Shown piece after piece: positions 54,379 to 62,781 of a stretch of 64,000 nucleotides of DNA. The notes under the pieces are model-generated. The model worked only from the letters and a program-made list of their open reading frames with translations. It ran no database searches and was not told where the DNA came from. This DNA is from Coprococcus_C sp934318045. Its GTDB lineage: Bacteria; Bacillota; Clostridia; Lachnospirales; Lachnospiraceae. A program made the translations under genes and the position numbers. Every line of letters begins with the position of its first letter. The stretch's first letter is position 1. The stretch is from assembly GCA_934318045.1 (NCBI GenBank), contig CAKREY010000001.1, forward strand, positions 62,001 to 126,000, written 5' to 3'.

Positions 54379-56466
54379 TTACTGCTCAGCGTCCTTCAGG
54401 CTCAGGCTGATCTTACCCATGCGGTCAACCTCAAGAACCTTAACCTTAACTACATCGCCGATATTTACGACATCCTCTACCTTCTCTACACGGTGATCTG
54501 CCAGCTTCGAGATGTGGATGAGTCCGTCCTTGTTTGGTGACAGCTCTACGAATGCACCGAAGTTCATAATACGAACAACCTTACCTTCGTAAGTCTTACC
54601 AACCTCGATTGGATCTACGATAGAACGGATGATCTTCAACGCCTTGTCCATACCTGCCTGCTCAACGCCACAGATAAATACATTTCCATCATCATCGATA
54701 TCGATCTTAACGCCTGTCTCCTCGATAATTGCGTTGATTGTCTTTCCTCTCTGTCCGATGATCTCACCGATCTTCTCCGGATCAACCTTTGTCTGGATGA
54801 TCTTTGGAGCAAGCTCACCAACGTGATCTCTTGGAGCTGCGATAGCCGGCTTCATACATGTATCCATGATGAAAAGTCTTGCCTCACGACATCTTGCGAT
54901 CGCGCCCTCTACGATTGGACGTGTCAGACCATGAATCTTGATATCCATCTGGATGGCTGTGATACCTTCGGTTGTACCTGTTACCTTGAAGTCCATGTCG
55001 CCGAAGAAATCTTCAAGTCCCTGAATATCTGTCAACAGTACATAATCATCATCTGTCTCACCGGTTACAAGACCACAGGAAATACCTGCTACCATCTTCT
55101 TGATCGGAACACCTGCAGCCATCAGTGACATACAAGATGCACATGTGGAAGCCATAGATGTAGAACCGTTTGACTCAAATGTCTCAGATACGGAACGGAT
55201 TGCATATGGGAACTCGTCCTCACTTGGAAGTACAGGAACAAGTGCACGCTCAGCAAGTGCGCCATGACCGATCTCACGACGTCCAGGTCCTCTGGATGGC
55301 TTTGTCTCACCAACAGAGTATGATGGGAAGTTGTAGTGATGCATGTATCTCTTCGTTGTAACATTTGTGTCAAGGCCATCTAACTTCTGAGCCTCAGAAA
55401 GCGGAGCCAGTGTTACTACGTTACAGATCTGTGTCTGTCCTCTTGTGAACATAGCAGAACCATGGACTCTAGGAATGATATCAACCTCAGCAGCCAATGG
55501 ACGGATCTGTGTGATCTGTCTGCCATCCGGACGCTTGTGATCCTTCAGAATCATCTTACGGACTGTCTTCTTCTGGTACTGGTAAACAGCCTCATCAAGA
55601 ACTGCCAGCCAGTCTTCCTTATCTGCAAATGCCTCTTCAAGCTTCTCCTTGATCTGGCGGATATTCTCCTCACGTACCTGTTTCTCGTCTGTGAAGACTG
55701 CCTCTTCCATTGCTGCAGGTGGAACAAGCTCCTTGATTGCCTCAAACAGTTCTTCCGGAACTGCACAGCTTGTATAAGAATGCTTTGGCTTACCACACTC
55801 AGCTACGATCTTATCGATAAATGCGATTACTTTCTGGTTTAACTCATGGGCTGCATAGATTGCTTCGATCATCTTTGCCTCCGGCACTTCGTTTGCACCA
55901 GCCTCGATCATGATAACCTTATCTCTTGTAGATGCAACCGTAAGCTTCAGATCTGACTCCAGATTCTGTGTAGAATTTGGATTAAAAATCAGCTCGCCGT
56001 TGATCATACCAACCTGTGTTGTTGCACATGGACCATCAAACGGGATATCAGAAATTGCTGTTGCAATGGCGGAACCAAGCATAGCGGTAAGCTCTGGAGA
56101 ACACTCCGGATCTACTGACATAACCATGTTGTTCAATGTAACATCATTTCTGTAATCCTTTGGGAACAATGGTCTCATCGGACGGTCGATAACACGGGAT
56201 GTAAGGATTGCGTTCTCGCTTGCCTTACCCTCACGCTTATTGAATCCTCCTGGGATTTTTCCTACCGAATACATCTTCTCCTCATACTCAACTGAAAGTG
56301 GGAAGAAATCGATACCATCTCTTGGTTTTTCTGATGCAGTTGCTGTAGAAAGTACAACTGTATCTCCGTAGTGCATCAAAGCTGCACCGTTTGCCTGCTT
56401 TGCAACTCTGCCTACATCGACACGCAAGGTTCTTCCGGCAAGTTCCATCTCAAACTTCTTGTACAT
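54379..56466 (-). CDS. pnp: Polyribonucleotide nucleotidyltransferase (PNPase)
   Basis: 3'-5' phosphorolytic exoribonuclease of RNA decay. 695 residues from the ATG at 56466 (MYKKFEMELAGRTLRVDVG) with AAGGAGA 8 nt upstream. Two RNase PH domains (for example FFPLSVEYEEKMYSVGKIPG and RRGPGRREIGHG-like segment PSRGPGRREIGHGALAERAL), a helical linker, then KH (GKTINAIIEETGVKIDIDDD) and S1 (YEGKVVRIMNFGAFVELSPN) domains. It has a strong promoter and a leader of about 140 nt. Confidence 0.98.
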   Translation of the reverse strand: MYKKFEMELAGRTLRVDVGRVAKQANGAALMHYGDTVVLSTATASEKPRDGIDFFPLSVEYEEKMYSVGKIPGGFNKREGKASENAILTSRVIDRPMRPLFPKDYRNDVTLNNMVMSVDPECSPELTAMLGSAIATAISDIPFDGPCATTQVGMINGELIFNPNSTQNLESDLKLTVASTRDKVIMIEAGANEVPEAKMIEAIYAAHELNQKVIAFIDKIVAECGKPKHSYTSCAVPEELFEAIKELVPPAAMEEAVFTDEKQVREENIRQIKEKLEEAFADKEDWLAVLDEAVYQYQKKTVRKMILKDHKRPDGRQITQIRPLAAEVDIIPRVHGSAMFTRGQTQICNVVTLAPLSEAQKLDGLDTNVTTKRYMHHYNFPSYSVGETKPSRGPGRREIGHGALAERALVPVLPSEDEFPYAIRSVSETFESNGSTSMASTCASCMSLMAAGVPIKKMVAGISCGLVTGETDDDYVLLTDIQGLEDFFGDMDFKVTGTTEGITAIQMDIKIHGLTRPIVEGAIARCREARLFIMDTCMKPAIAAPRDHVGELAPKIIQTKVDPEKIGEIIGQRGKTINAIIEETGVKIDIDDDGNVFICGVEQAGMDKALKIIRSIVDPIEVGKTYEGKVVRIMNFGAFVELSPNKDGLIHISKLADHRVEKVEDVVNIGDVVKVKVLEVDRMGKISLSLKDAEQ

Positions 56467-56607
56467 AATAAATTCTCCTTGAAATATTTTTTCCTGCAAT
56501 CAGACTCCGAAACGACTGAAAACGCCACTTTCTATTTTATTTTTTATCGCACTGCCAGTGCCAGAAAATGATTTTTTCAGTTGTCTCGGTTTTGTCTTCA
56601 TGCAATC
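56467..56607 (-). promoter_or_regulatory. Long 5' leader of pnp
   Basis: About 140 nt between predicted start and ATG, with a small palindrome gcactgccagtgc at 56549-56561 and A-rich flanks. In other bacteria pnp leaders are processed and mediate autoregulation; similar control here is inference. Confidence 0.4.
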
Positions 56608-56613
56608 TTTTAG

Positions 56614-56642
56614 ATTATACCATCTATTTCCTTTGGCTTCAA
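56614..56642 (-). promoter_or_regulatory. Sigma-A promoter for pnp
   Basis: Minus strand TTGAAG (56637-56642), 17 nt, perfect TATAAT (56614-56619). Confidence 0.75.
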
Positions 56643-56654
56643 GATGGGAATGGA

Positions 56655-56744
56655 TGAAATGTGGGATTTTTTGTTTGTGATTTTTTTGTGATTTATTTGC
56701 GATTTTTTGCTCGCGATTTTTGTTTGGAGGCTATTTCGCTGGAT
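56655..56744. repeat. T-rich low-complexity tract
   Basis: Plus strand is made of loosely repeated words such as gtgattttttt and gcgattttttgc. No gene is seen. It separates the pnp promoter from the first 113-bp array. Confidence 0.6.
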
Positions 56745-57535
56745 GCTGTCTGCTTGCTGTGGGTTTTTCCGCTTACTTTTCTACTTTCACGCCCACGCTA
56801 TGGGTTTCCCCGCCTACTTTTCTGCTCACACGCCCAGTTTCCTCTCCGGAACTGTACGATTAGCTTCCGGTTTGTGTTTTCTCGCTCGCTTTTCTTCTAA
56901 AAAACACACGTTATGTGGTTTTCTGCTCGCTTCTTCTCTAAAAAACACACTTTTCGCTCCGGGACTGTGCGATTAGCTTCCAGTTTGTGTTTTCTCGCTC
57001 GCTTTTCTTCTGAAAAACACACGCCATGTGGTTTTCTGCTCGCTTCTTCTCTAAAAAACACATTTTCCACTCCGGGTCTGTACGATTAGCTTCCGGTTTG
57101 TGTTTTCTCGCTCGCTTTTCTTCTGAAAAACACACGCCATGTGGTTTTTCGCTCGCTTCTTCTCTAAAAAACACATTTTTCACTCCACTACATATCGATT
57201 AGCTTCCGGTTTGTGTTTTCTCGCTCGCTTTTCCTCTGAAAAACACACTCCATGTGGTTTCCTGCTTACTTCTTCTCTTAAAAACACACTTTTCGCTCCG
57301 GGACTGTGCGATTAGCTTCCGGTTTGTGTTTTCTCGCTCGCTTTCCTTCTAAAAAACACACGACATGTGGTTTTCCGCTTACTTCTTCTCTCTAAACCAC
57401 ACTTTTCTCCCCAGGACTGCACGATTAGCTTCCGGGGTGTGTTTTCTCGCTCGCTTTCCTTCTAAAAAACACACGCTATGTGATTTTCCGCTTACTTCTT
57501 CTCTCAAAAACACACTTTTCGCTCCGGTATCCACT
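56745..57535. repeat. Tandem array of 113-bp units (about seven copies), array 1
   Basis: Units begin gattagcttcc at 56858, 56971, 57084, 57197, 57310 and 57423, exactly 113 bp apart each time; a degenerate copy covers 56745-56857. Within a unit, two related modules of about 37 nt are seen, each of type tgtgttttct-(about 20 nt pyrimidine-rich)-aaaaacacac, so each can fold into a stem-loop (TGTGTTTT with AAAACACA). Plus strand is pyrimidine-rich. 113 is not divisible by three and frames shift from unit to unit, so short ORFs here are not proteins. Related to array 2 at 60583. Function unknown. Confidence 0.92.
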
Positions 57536-57794
57536 TTTCACTATTAATTCACAGGAATTATGAATTTTCTGTGATAAAATCATGTATTCCATTTACGCAG
57601 CAACACATATATGCTACATTAAACACAGTTCATTTATCGAGTTTTAGCGCATCGTTTTTCATATAGGAAATCTGTTTTACAATTCAGATTTTACTTACCC
57701 ACATAGTTCACATTTTAGCATGTTGTCTGACGGCTTCATTTGTTTTTGCATTATGTCCATTTTTTTACCATTACAGTAACCGCAATGTCAATTA

Positions 57795-58577
57795 TTGAAA
57801 GAGGTGATTATCATTTTTATACAGAATATTATTGAACAACAAAAGCAACTAAATAAAAATATCGAAAACTATAAGAAACTGATTGGCAGATTTCCGGCTG
57901 GTAGTCTGCAATGCTTCAAAAATGGAAATCACATCCAATCATACAAAGTAAATGGCAATCTGAAAAAATATATTCCCACCAAAGAATCTGCCACTATTGA
58001 GAAATTAGCCCTGAAGAAATATTACGAAAGCTGTCTGGATGATTGTATCACAGAAAAGGAGCTTCTTGATCAATTTATTCAAGATGTTCAGGCTTTGCCG
58101 AATACATCACAGAAGCTTCTGGCAACGGATTCAAATTATCACACATTTTTAGCCAAGGCACTGATTCCTGATGCATGGGCAAGCGTCTCCTATGAACAAA
58201 ATCCTTATAAGCGCGAAGACCTTATTCACAACACGTTTTCCGGAATGAAAGTACGCTCAAAGTCGGAGGAAATCATAGCAAATATTTTGTTCACAAACCA
58301 TATTCCGTTTCGATATGAAGCGCCACTCACACTAAACGGATCAACCATGTATCCTGATTTTACAATCAAAAATCCAAAGAATAATTCCTATACTTATTGG
58401 GAGCATTTGGGGTTGATGGATAATAAGGAATACAAAGATCATGCCATGGAGAAAATCAGTACATATTGTGACCACAATATCATTCCGGATGTTAATCTCA
58501 TTCTAACTTACGAGACACAGAAGCATCCGCTCGATTCCAGTTGGGTGCAGCAATTGGTGATGCGAAATTTCATGTAG
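57795..58577 (+). CDS. Orphan protein with PD-(D/E)XK-like nuclease core
   Basis: Up to 260 residues, unnamed. The N-terminal half is helical (Gln/Lys/Asn-rich, KQLNKNIENYKKLIGRFPAG) and the C-terminal half reads VRSKSEEIIANILF, IPFRYEAPL, TMYPDFTIKNP and TYWEHLGLMD, resembling a PD-(D/E)XK core (Glu in KSE, P-D, then Glu in WEH) though the usual Lys is missing. The start is odd: AGAGGTG at 57800-57806 has no ATG behind it. A TTG at 57795, a GTG at 57804 or an ATT at 57813 are candidates; the ATG at 57785 is in another frame and stops after 16 codons. Lower GC than neighbours, plus strand in a minus-strand region, flanked by repeat arrays. Monocistronic with a strong terminator. Confidence 0.75.
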   Translation: MKEVIIIFIQNIIEQQKQLNKNIENYKKLIGRFPAGSLQCFKNGNHIQSYKVNGNLKKYIPTKESATIEKLALKKYYESCLDDCITEKELLDQFIQDVQALPNTSQKLLATDSNYHTFLAKALIPDAWASVSYEQNPYKREDLIHNTFSGMKVRSKSEEIIANILFTNHIPFRYEAPLTLNGSTMYPDFTIKNPKNNSYTYWEHLGLMDNKEYKDHAMEKISTYCDHNIIPDVNLILTYETQKHPLDSSWVQQLVMRNFM

Positions 58578-58623
58578 ATTTATGCTTAATTAAAATCAAG
58601 CTTGCCTTTTTATTATAAATAAG

Positions 58624-58664
58624 TTCACCCCGGAAACTTTTCACAAGTTTCCGGGGTGATTTTC
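58624..58664 (+). terminator. Strong intrinsic terminator behind the orphan gene
   Basis: Perfect 15-bp stem tcaccccggaaactt/aagtttccggggtga (58625-58639 with 58645-58659), 5-nt loop, then tttt. Confidence 0.9.
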
Positions 58665-58763
58665 TACCTGTTTTCCCACACTTTCGATGCCATTATTTTT
58701 TCGTTAACGTTTCCAATCCCTTAAAAAGTACACATTTACGAATTATTCTTCTAAAACCATAAA

Positions 58764-58794
58764 TAAAAAAGCGTCCAGACTTTTCTGAACGCTC
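58764..58794 (-). terminator. Intrinsic terminator of the pilin gene
   Basis: Minus strand AGCGTTCAGA/TCTGGACGCT with a 4-nt loop (58770-58793, one G-T pair) followed by six T. Confidence 0.88.
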
Positions 58795-58821
58795 TCTATC
58801 TCGCTAATTACACGGTCTATT

Positions 58822-59307
58822 TTATTTAGCCACTGTTGAACCTTTAACTACAATTTTTGTTCCACTCAGCTTAAGGAAATCTGTTGCTGTCGCATCCCAT
58901 GTAGATGTGTTATTATCTGCATCATAAACATAGTAAATTGGGTCACCAGTTTCTTCCTGATATTCTACTCCATACACTGTGTAAGAAGAATGGTTATCAG
59001 ATTTAGCTTCCGTTGCAGTTCCTCCTACAACAATTGTAATATTCTTTGCCTTCGGTACATCTGCTGTCTTAAGAATATCTGTCTTATCAACATCTGATGG
59101 TGCCTTGCCCTTTGCATAAGCACTTGACAGATCAGCCTGTGCTGCTGTGAGTACACTCTTACCATTCAATACAATCTGCTGTCCCTTTGCCTTGTCAATA
59201 TAACCAAGCAATGCTGGTACGAGGATTGCTGCCAAAATTGCGAGAATTACGATAACAACAATCAGCTCTACCAAAGTAAAACCTTTGTTTTCTTTCATCT
59301 TTTTCAT
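58822..59307 (-). CDS. Type IV pilin-like protein (major pilin candidate)
   Basis: 161 residues. Class III-type leader MKKMKENKG then the methylation/processing site FTLVELIVVIVILAILAAIL with Glu5 of the mature protein, cut by a PilD-type peptidase (not in window). The N-terminal helix is followed by a small beta-rich domain without Cys (VYGVEYQEETGDPIYYVYDA). AAGGAGG is 8 nt before the ATG at 59307; the frame is open further upstream, but those residues are Lys-rich and cover the promoter. Own sigma-A promoter and terminator suggest high expression, as expected for a major pilin. Confidence 0.93.
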   Translation of the reverse strand: MKKMKENKGFTLVELIVVIVILAILAAILVPALLGYIDKAKGQQIVLNGKSVLTAAQADLSSAYAKGKAPSDVDKTDILKTADVPKAKNITIVVGGTATEAKSDNHSSYTVYGVEYQEETGDPIYYVYDADNNTSTWDATATDFLKLSGTKIVVKGSTVAK

Positions 59308-59359
59308 AATCATTTCCTCCTTAGTCCTTTTGTTTTTTTGATATGAAAAATCTTTATAA

Positions 59360-59388
59360 AGTATAGCAAAATCTGCTATTACTATCAA
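59360..59388 (-). promoter_or_regulatory. Sigma-A promoter for the pilin gene
   Basis: Minus strand TTGATA (59383-59388), 17 nt, TATACT (59360-59365), leader about 45 nt ending in AAGGAGG. Confidence 0.75.
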
Positions 59389-59445
59389 CTTTTTTCTCTC
59401 TTTTTTGAGAGATATTCTTTTGGTATTTTTTACCACATTTTGAAT

Positions 59446-60492
59446 TTACAAATATTGATCAAGCTCTGCAACGTCATTCGAATATTTGTAAGCCATCTGA
59501 CGGTTGATCATACCGCTCTGAACCAGGCGGGACAAATCACCATTTAATGTATGCATACCTACGGATGAACCGGACTGCATCAGGGATCCAAGCTGGTGAC
59601 ATTTGTTCTCACGGATCTGGTTGCAAACCGCATCCGTACCAACTAAGATTTCTGTCGCTACAACTCGTCCATTTCCACGTGCATTTGGAATCAGACACTG
59701 GGTTATAACTCCATTTAAAACACTTGCAAGCTGTGTCCGTACCTGATTCTGCATACCTGCCGGACATGCATCAATGATACGGTCAATCGTCTGCGCCGCG
59801 CCTGTCGTATGCAGGGTGGACATAACCAGATGTCCGGTTTCTGCAGCGGTCAGTGCTGCCGATATTGTCTCGTAATCACGCATCTCTCCTACCAAAATAA
59901 TATCCGGATCTTCACGGAGTGCACTTCGAAGGGCAGATGCGAAGTTTGTGACATCTCTGCCAACCTCTCTCTGGTGGATGAGTGCCATCTTTCTGTCGTA
60001 TACATACTCAACCGGATCTTCAATCGTAATGATATGTTCCGGGCGATTTGCATTGATATAATCAATCATGGAAGCAAGTGTGGTTGATTTACCGGAACCG
60101 GTCGGCCCTGTCACAAGAATCATGCCACGCGGCTTATCTGCCAGCTCCCGAAGCACGCTTGGAAGTCCAAGCATCTCCATCGACGGAATCGAAGAATTCA
60201 GGAGACGAATTGTCGCCGCCATCTTGCCATCCTGCTTAAATACATTCACACGCTGACGATTGCCATCCGGGGTACGGATTGCAAAATCCGCATCTATGCC
60301 TCGCTCGAGATTCTCCCGCTGTTCATCGGTCAGAAGCTCTGCGAGCATCGCAATGATTTCTCCATCGCTTGGATTGGTCGGTGCATTCTGCAAGCGACCA
60401 TTGATTCGATACATAAGTGGCATACCAACTGTGATATGAATATCCGAGCATCCCATCGAACGCGCTTCCATAATCATCTGATCTATCATCAT
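59446..60492 (-). CDS. pilT: Type IV pilus retraction ATPase PilT
   Basis: Hexameric cytoplasmic ATPase for pilus retraction and twitching. 348 residues, normal length. N-terminal PAS-like domain (GCSDIHITVGMPLMYRING), Walker A TGPTGSGKSTTLASMIDYI, Asp box ITIEDPVEYVYD, Walker B DPDIILVGEMRD, His box HLVMSTLHTTGAAQTIDRII. AGGAGGT lies 9 nt before the ATG. A 113-bp repeat array of some 450 bp separates it from pilB upstream. Confidence 0.96.
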   Translation of the reverse strand: MMIDQMIMEARSMGCSDIHITVGMPLMYRINGRLQNAPTNPSDGEIIAMLAELLTDEQRENLERGIDADFAIRTPDGNRQRVNVFKQDGKMAATIRLLNSSIPSMEMLGLPSVLRELADKPRGMILVTGPTGSGKSTTLASMIDYINANRPEHIITIEDPVEYVYDRKMALIHQREVGRDVTNFASALRSALREDPDIILVGEMRDYETISAALTAAETGHLVMSTLHTTGAAQTIDRIIDACPAGMQNQVRTQLASVLNGVITQCLIPNARGNGRVVATEILVGTDAVCNQIRENKCHQLGSLMQSGSSVGMHTLNGDLSRLVQSGMINRQMAYKYSNDVAELDQYL

Positions 60493-60582
60493 ATATATCG
60501 ACCTCCTCTCGTATTTTTTTATCTTTTTATTATGATTTTTTTGTCATTATTTTTACTTGCTTTTTTCTTCTACTTGCTGTCG

Positions 60583-61035
60583 GCTTCCGGTTTGTGTTTT
60601 TCTGCTTGCTTTTCTTTCAGAAAGCACATGCCGTGTGTTTTCTGACTTCAATTCTCGCCTTTTCACACACTTTTCCCTTCTCTACCTGCCGATCAGCTTC
60701 CGGTTTGTGTTTTTCTGCTTGCTTTTCTTTCAAAAAACACATGCCATGTGTTTTCTGACTTCAATTCTCGCCTTTTCACACACTTTTCCCCTATCTGCCT
60801 GTCAATCAGCTTCCGGTTTGTGTTTTTCTACTTGCTTTCCTCTTCAAAAAAACATACCGTGTGTTTTCTGACTTCAATTCTCGCTTTTTCACACACTTTT
60901 CCCCTATCTACCTGTCAATCAGCTTCCGGTTTGCGTTTTTCTGCTTGCTTTCCTCTTCAAAAAACATAACGTGTGTTTTCTGACTTCGATTCTCGCTTTT
61001 TCACACACTTACATCCTCTCCACACGCCAACCTAA
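60583..61035. repeat. Tandem array of about 113-bp units (four copies), array 2
   Basis: Units begin gcttccggttt at about 60583, 60697, 60809 and 60922 (spacing 112-114). The first half of each unit (tgtgtttttctgcttgctttt ... aaaaacacat) clearly matches array 1, and the second half keeps tgtgttttctg ... cacacac. No protein frame is conserved over units. It occupies nearly all of the gap between pilB and pilT, so it should be transcribed with the pilus genes unless a terminator acts within it; nothing else was found in 60493-61095. Confidence 0.9.
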
Positions 61036-61095
61036 TCCCGGTATGGGGTACTTTCTATATATGTGCTTCAAACATACAATTTTCCCGTTCTCATC

Positions 61096-62781
61096 CTACT
61101 CATAATAAGACACGCGCAACAGCTCATCCACCGTTGTTGTACCATTTTCCACGAGTTCAAGTGCGCTCTTCTTCAAAGTGCTCATGCCCTGTTCCTGCAC
61201 CGCATATTCCTTGATAGCCTCAACCGAAGCGCCATTCGTAATCATCTCGCGCACTTTCTTGTCGATCATCAGAATCTCATGAATAGAGATACGTCCCTTA
61301 TAGCCCGTATTGTTACACTGTCTGCAACCCTTGGCATGCTTGATCTGTGGGAAATGTACACCTGCGATTGCTTCCTCCTGCTCGGTCATTGGTCCCCATT
61401 CGCCGCAGAACGGACAGACCTTACGCACGAGTCGCTGTGCCACGATGCCAACCAGAGAGCTGGCGATCATATACGGTTCCACTCCCATATCCGCGAGTCG
61501 GACAACCGAAGATGCCGCATCGTTCGTATGTAACGTAGAAAGCACCAGATGTCCGGTAATTGCGGCACGGACAGAAATCGATGCTGTCTCTGCATCACGC
61601 GTCTCACCAACCATGATAATATCCGGGTCCTGACGAAGCAGGGCACGAAGTCCAACCTCGAAGGTCAGTCCCGCAGTATTATTTACCTGCATCTGATTGA
61701 GTTTTGCCACATTCTTCTCGACCGGATCTTCAATCGTTGAGATATTTACACTACGCTTTGCAAGCTCTTCGAGAATCATGTACAGTGTCGTTGATTTACC
61801 GGAGCCAGTCGGTCCGGTCAGGTAAATGATACCATTCGGTGACTGTAGCATCCGCATGACAAGCTTGTAGTTCCGGTCTGTCATGCCGAAGGTTCCCATA
61901 TGATCGATAGAACCTGCCGATGCAAGAAGTCGCAAAACCGCCTTCTCACCGAATACTGTCGGAATCACAGATACACGGACATTCAAGTTCACACCTTCGA
62001 TATTTATACGGAAATGTCCGTCCTGCGGGATTCTCCGCTCTGCAATATCGAGATCACCGAGGATCTTGATACGCGCAATCAGGGAATTATGGATATTTTT
62101 CTGCAATGTCATGAAATCACAGATAACACCATCCATACGCATGCGCACACTTGTATGGTTCTCAAATGGTTCGATATGGATATCGGATGCATTTGAGTTA
62201 TACGCACGGACAAGCAGGCTGTTGAACAGGTTGATGATTGGCGTATCATCATCGCCCTCTTCCATGCTGATCTCCATAACCTCACTCGTCTGCGTTGTAT
62301 TTGCCGATGCTTTCTGTGCCGCCTGCCGGGCGGATACCTCTGAATAATAATACTGGATGGAATTTTCGAGCGGTGCCTTCTCACACAGAGAAATATGCAC
62401 TTCCCGTCCGACGATCTGACGGATATCCTCAATTCCATAGAAATTCAGCGGATCGTCCACAAGGAGATAATACATCGTATCCTCTACCTTGTATCCCATC
62501 ATGTTATATTTCTCGGCAAGGACACGTGGAATCATCTCCACCGCCTTCACATCCACCGACAGATCTGAGATATTGACAACCTCATAATTCAGACGTTTAC
62601 CAAGCGCCTCCAACATCTGTTTCTCGGTGATAAACCCAAGTGCAATCAGTGCCGCGCCCAGACGGACACCTTTGTTTTCCTTCTGGTAGGCAACCGCCTG
62701 ATTGATCTGATCCTCGTTGATGTAACCAAGCTCCTGCAGCACATCACCGATTCGAATATTTTTGTTACTCCGCATCTCCAT
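61096..62781 (-). CDS. pilB: Type IV pilus assembly ATPase PilB with MshEN-like N-terminus
   Basis: Extension ATPase, about 561 residues. The N-terminal domain has two RLG motifs about 30 residues apart (IRIGDVLQELGYINEDQI and RLGAALIALGFITEKQM), the pattern of MshEN c-di-GMP-binding domains. Then GspE-type core: LTGPTGSGKSTTLYMILEEL, STIEDPVEKNV, DPDIIMVGETRDAETA, HLVLSTLHTNDAASS, and a tetracysteine zinc site VCPFCGE ... CRQCNNTGYKGR. AGGAGGT is 8 nt before the ATG at 62781, which overlaps the end of the pilO-like gene. Confidence 0.95.
   Translation of the reverse strand: MEMRSNKNIRIGDVLQELGYINEDQINQAVAYQKENKGVRLGAALIALGFITEKQMLEALGKRLNYEVVNISDLSVDVKAVEMIPRVLAEKYNMMGYKVEDTMYYLLVDDPLNFYGIEDIRQIVGREVHISLCEKAPLENSIQYYYSEVSARQAAQKASANTTQTSEVMEISMEEGDDDTPIINLFNSLLVRAYNSNASDIHIEPFENHTSVRMRMDGVICDFMTLQKNIHNSLIARIKILGDLDIAERRIPQDGHFRINIEGVNLNVRVSVIPTVFGEKAVLRLLASAGSIDHMGTFGMTDRNYKLVMRMLQSPNGIIYLTGPTGSGKSTTLYMILEELAKRSVNISTIEDPVEKNVAKLNQMQVNNTAGLTFEVGLRALLRQDPDIIMVGETRDAETASISVRAAITGHLVLSTLHTNDAASSVVRLADMGVEPYMIASSLVGIVAQRLVRKVCPFCGEWGPMTEQEEAIAGVHFPQIKHAKGCRQCNNTGYKGRISIHEILMIDKKVREMITNGASVEAIKEYAVQEQGMSTLKKSALELVENGTTTVDELLRVSYYE

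Noticed and set aside
56661..57547. Several open frames of 60-89 codons on both strands inside array 1
   Set aside because: They arise from the repeat; the 113-bp period changes frame in each unit and none has a ribosome-binding site.
59395..59425. Short hairpin CTCTC/GAGAG behind pilT as terminator
   Set aside because: Only five base pairs and followed by A-run instead of T-run on the minus strand.
60557..60969. Open frames of 73-104 codons in array 2 with repeated Ser-Gly-Leu-Cys-Phe words
   Set aside because: Same reason: repeat-derived, no start signals, not conserved with array 1 in one frame.
56745..61035. CRISPR array
   Set aside because: Repeats are contiguous and 113 bp long, without short direct repeats separated by unique spacers, and no cas genes are near.
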